A stretch of 6,435 nucleotides of DNA from Arcobacter sp. UBA7394 (GTDB lineage: Bacteria > Campylobacterota > Campylobacteria > Campylobacterales > Arcobacteraceae). The notes beneath the pieces are model-generated. The model made no database searches and was not told the origin of the DNA. It saw only the letters and a list, made by a program, of their open reading frames with translations. The stretch is taken from assembly GCA_002470185.1 (NCBI GenBank), contig DKNG01000032.1, positions 2,962-9,396 on the forward strand, written 5' to 3'. Positions 6,207 to 6,435 of the stretch are shown piece by piece; positions within the stretch are counted from its first letter, which is position 1; every line of letters begins with the position of its first letter. The position numbers and the translations under genes were made by a program.

Positions 6207-6222
6207 GTGACTACCAAATAGT

Positions 6223-6309
6223 GCGAGTGTGGCGGAATAGGTAGACGCGTTGGACTTAAAATCCAATTCCGGTTTCGGAGTGTCGGTTCGATTCCGACCA
6301 TTCGCACCA
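6223..6309 (+). tRNA. tRNA-Leu (anticodon UAA)
   Basis: This 87-base class II tRNA folds fully. Acceptor GCGAGTG (6223-6229) pairs with CATTCGC (6299-6305) with one G-U; the D stem is GCG/CGC; the anticodon stem TTGGA/TCCAA encloses the loop CTTAAAA with anticodon TAA at 6257-6259. A long variable arm (6267-6281, CCG/CGG core) and the T stem GTCGG/CCGAC with loop TTCGATT follow. Discriminator A at 6306 and the encoded CCA at 6307-6309 agree with leucine. It reads UUA codons (and UUG by wobble), which should be frequent in such an AT-rich genome. Confidence 0.97.
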
Positions 6310-6328
6310 CTATACAAAATTTATTGCT

Positions 6329-6417
6329 AGAGAGTTGACAGAGTTGGTCGAATGTACCGGTTTTGAAAACCGGCGAGGTTCACGCCTCCGGGGGTTCGAA
6401 TCCCCCACTCTCTGCCA
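6329..6417 (+). tRNA. tRNA-Ser (anticodon UGA)
   Basis: This 89-base class II tRNA has acceptor AGAGAGT (6329-6335) pairing with ACTCTCT (6407-6413), an anticodon stem CCGGT/ACCGG with loop TTTGAAA and anticodon TGA at 6364-6366, a long variable arm (GAGG/CCTC), and T stem GGGGG/CCCCC with loop TTCGAAT. The discriminator is G (6414), as expected for serine, and CCA is encoded (6415-6417). The first pair is A-U rather than the usual G-C. Only 19 bases separate it from tRNA-Leu, so the two are probably co-transcribed. No terminator is visible in the 18 bases that follow, so the unit may continue past the window. Confidence 0.96.
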
Positions 6418-6435
6418 TAATTTAAATAAATCATC

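Noticed and set aside
6043..6222. T-box, leader-peptide attenuator or riboswitch for ilvD
   Set aside because: The leader is only about 33 bases with no run of Ile/Leu/Val codons and no terminator/antiterminator pair.
6418..6435. Terminator or attachment site after tRNA-Ser
   Set aside because: Only 18 AT-rich bases remain; there is no GC-rich hairpin and no repeat of the tRNA 3' end elsewhere in the window.

Overview
The window is a strongly AT-rich bacterial chromosome segment with tightly packed genes. Gene content points to Campylobacterota, most likely Arcobacter or a close relative. The clearest pointer is the order htrA, OmpR-type regulator, ArsS/CprS-type sensor kinase, which matches the htrA-cprR-cprS locus I recall from Campylobacter jejuni. 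The placement comes from protein and synteny recognition only; no search was run.

Layout: (1) 1-902, plus strand: the 3' part of a cobalamin-biosynthesis membrane protein (CobD/CbiB family), overlapping by 4 bases a small eight-cysteine protein that resembles the cysteine-rich small domain family. (2) 899-4234, minus strand: a likely operon of htrA (periplasmic protease/chaperone), a response regulator and a sensor kinase. The kinase and the cysteine-rich gene converge so tightly that their stop codons share one TTAA. (3) 4235-4353: short intergenic region with the ilvD terminator and the probable htrA promoter, including a direct repeat with an 11-base period. (4) 4354-6042, minus strand: ilvD, dihydroxy-acid dehydratase of branched-chain amino acid synthesis. 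(5) 6043-6222: divergent promoter region, with an ilvD promoter candidate on the minus strand and a perfect TTGACA-17-TATAAT promoter on the plus strand, plus several small inverted repeats. (6) 6223-6417: tandem tRNA-Leu(UAA) and tRNA-Ser(UGA), both with long variable arms.

How the genes work together: the kinase and regulator probably sense envelope state and control, among other things, the htrA operon they sit in. The cobalamin pair looks translationally coupled, so the cysteine-rich protein may serve B12 synthesis. ilvD and the tRNAs are housekeeping genes fired divergently from a shared region.

The most notable points are: the regulator lacks a good ATG/GTG/TTG start and probably begins at ATA or ATT; the direct repeat upstream of htrA is a candidate regulator site; the convergent stops lie in a small hairpin; and the cysteine-rich gene next to cobD is of unknown function. 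I see no mobile element, CRISPR array or clearly new multi-gene system.
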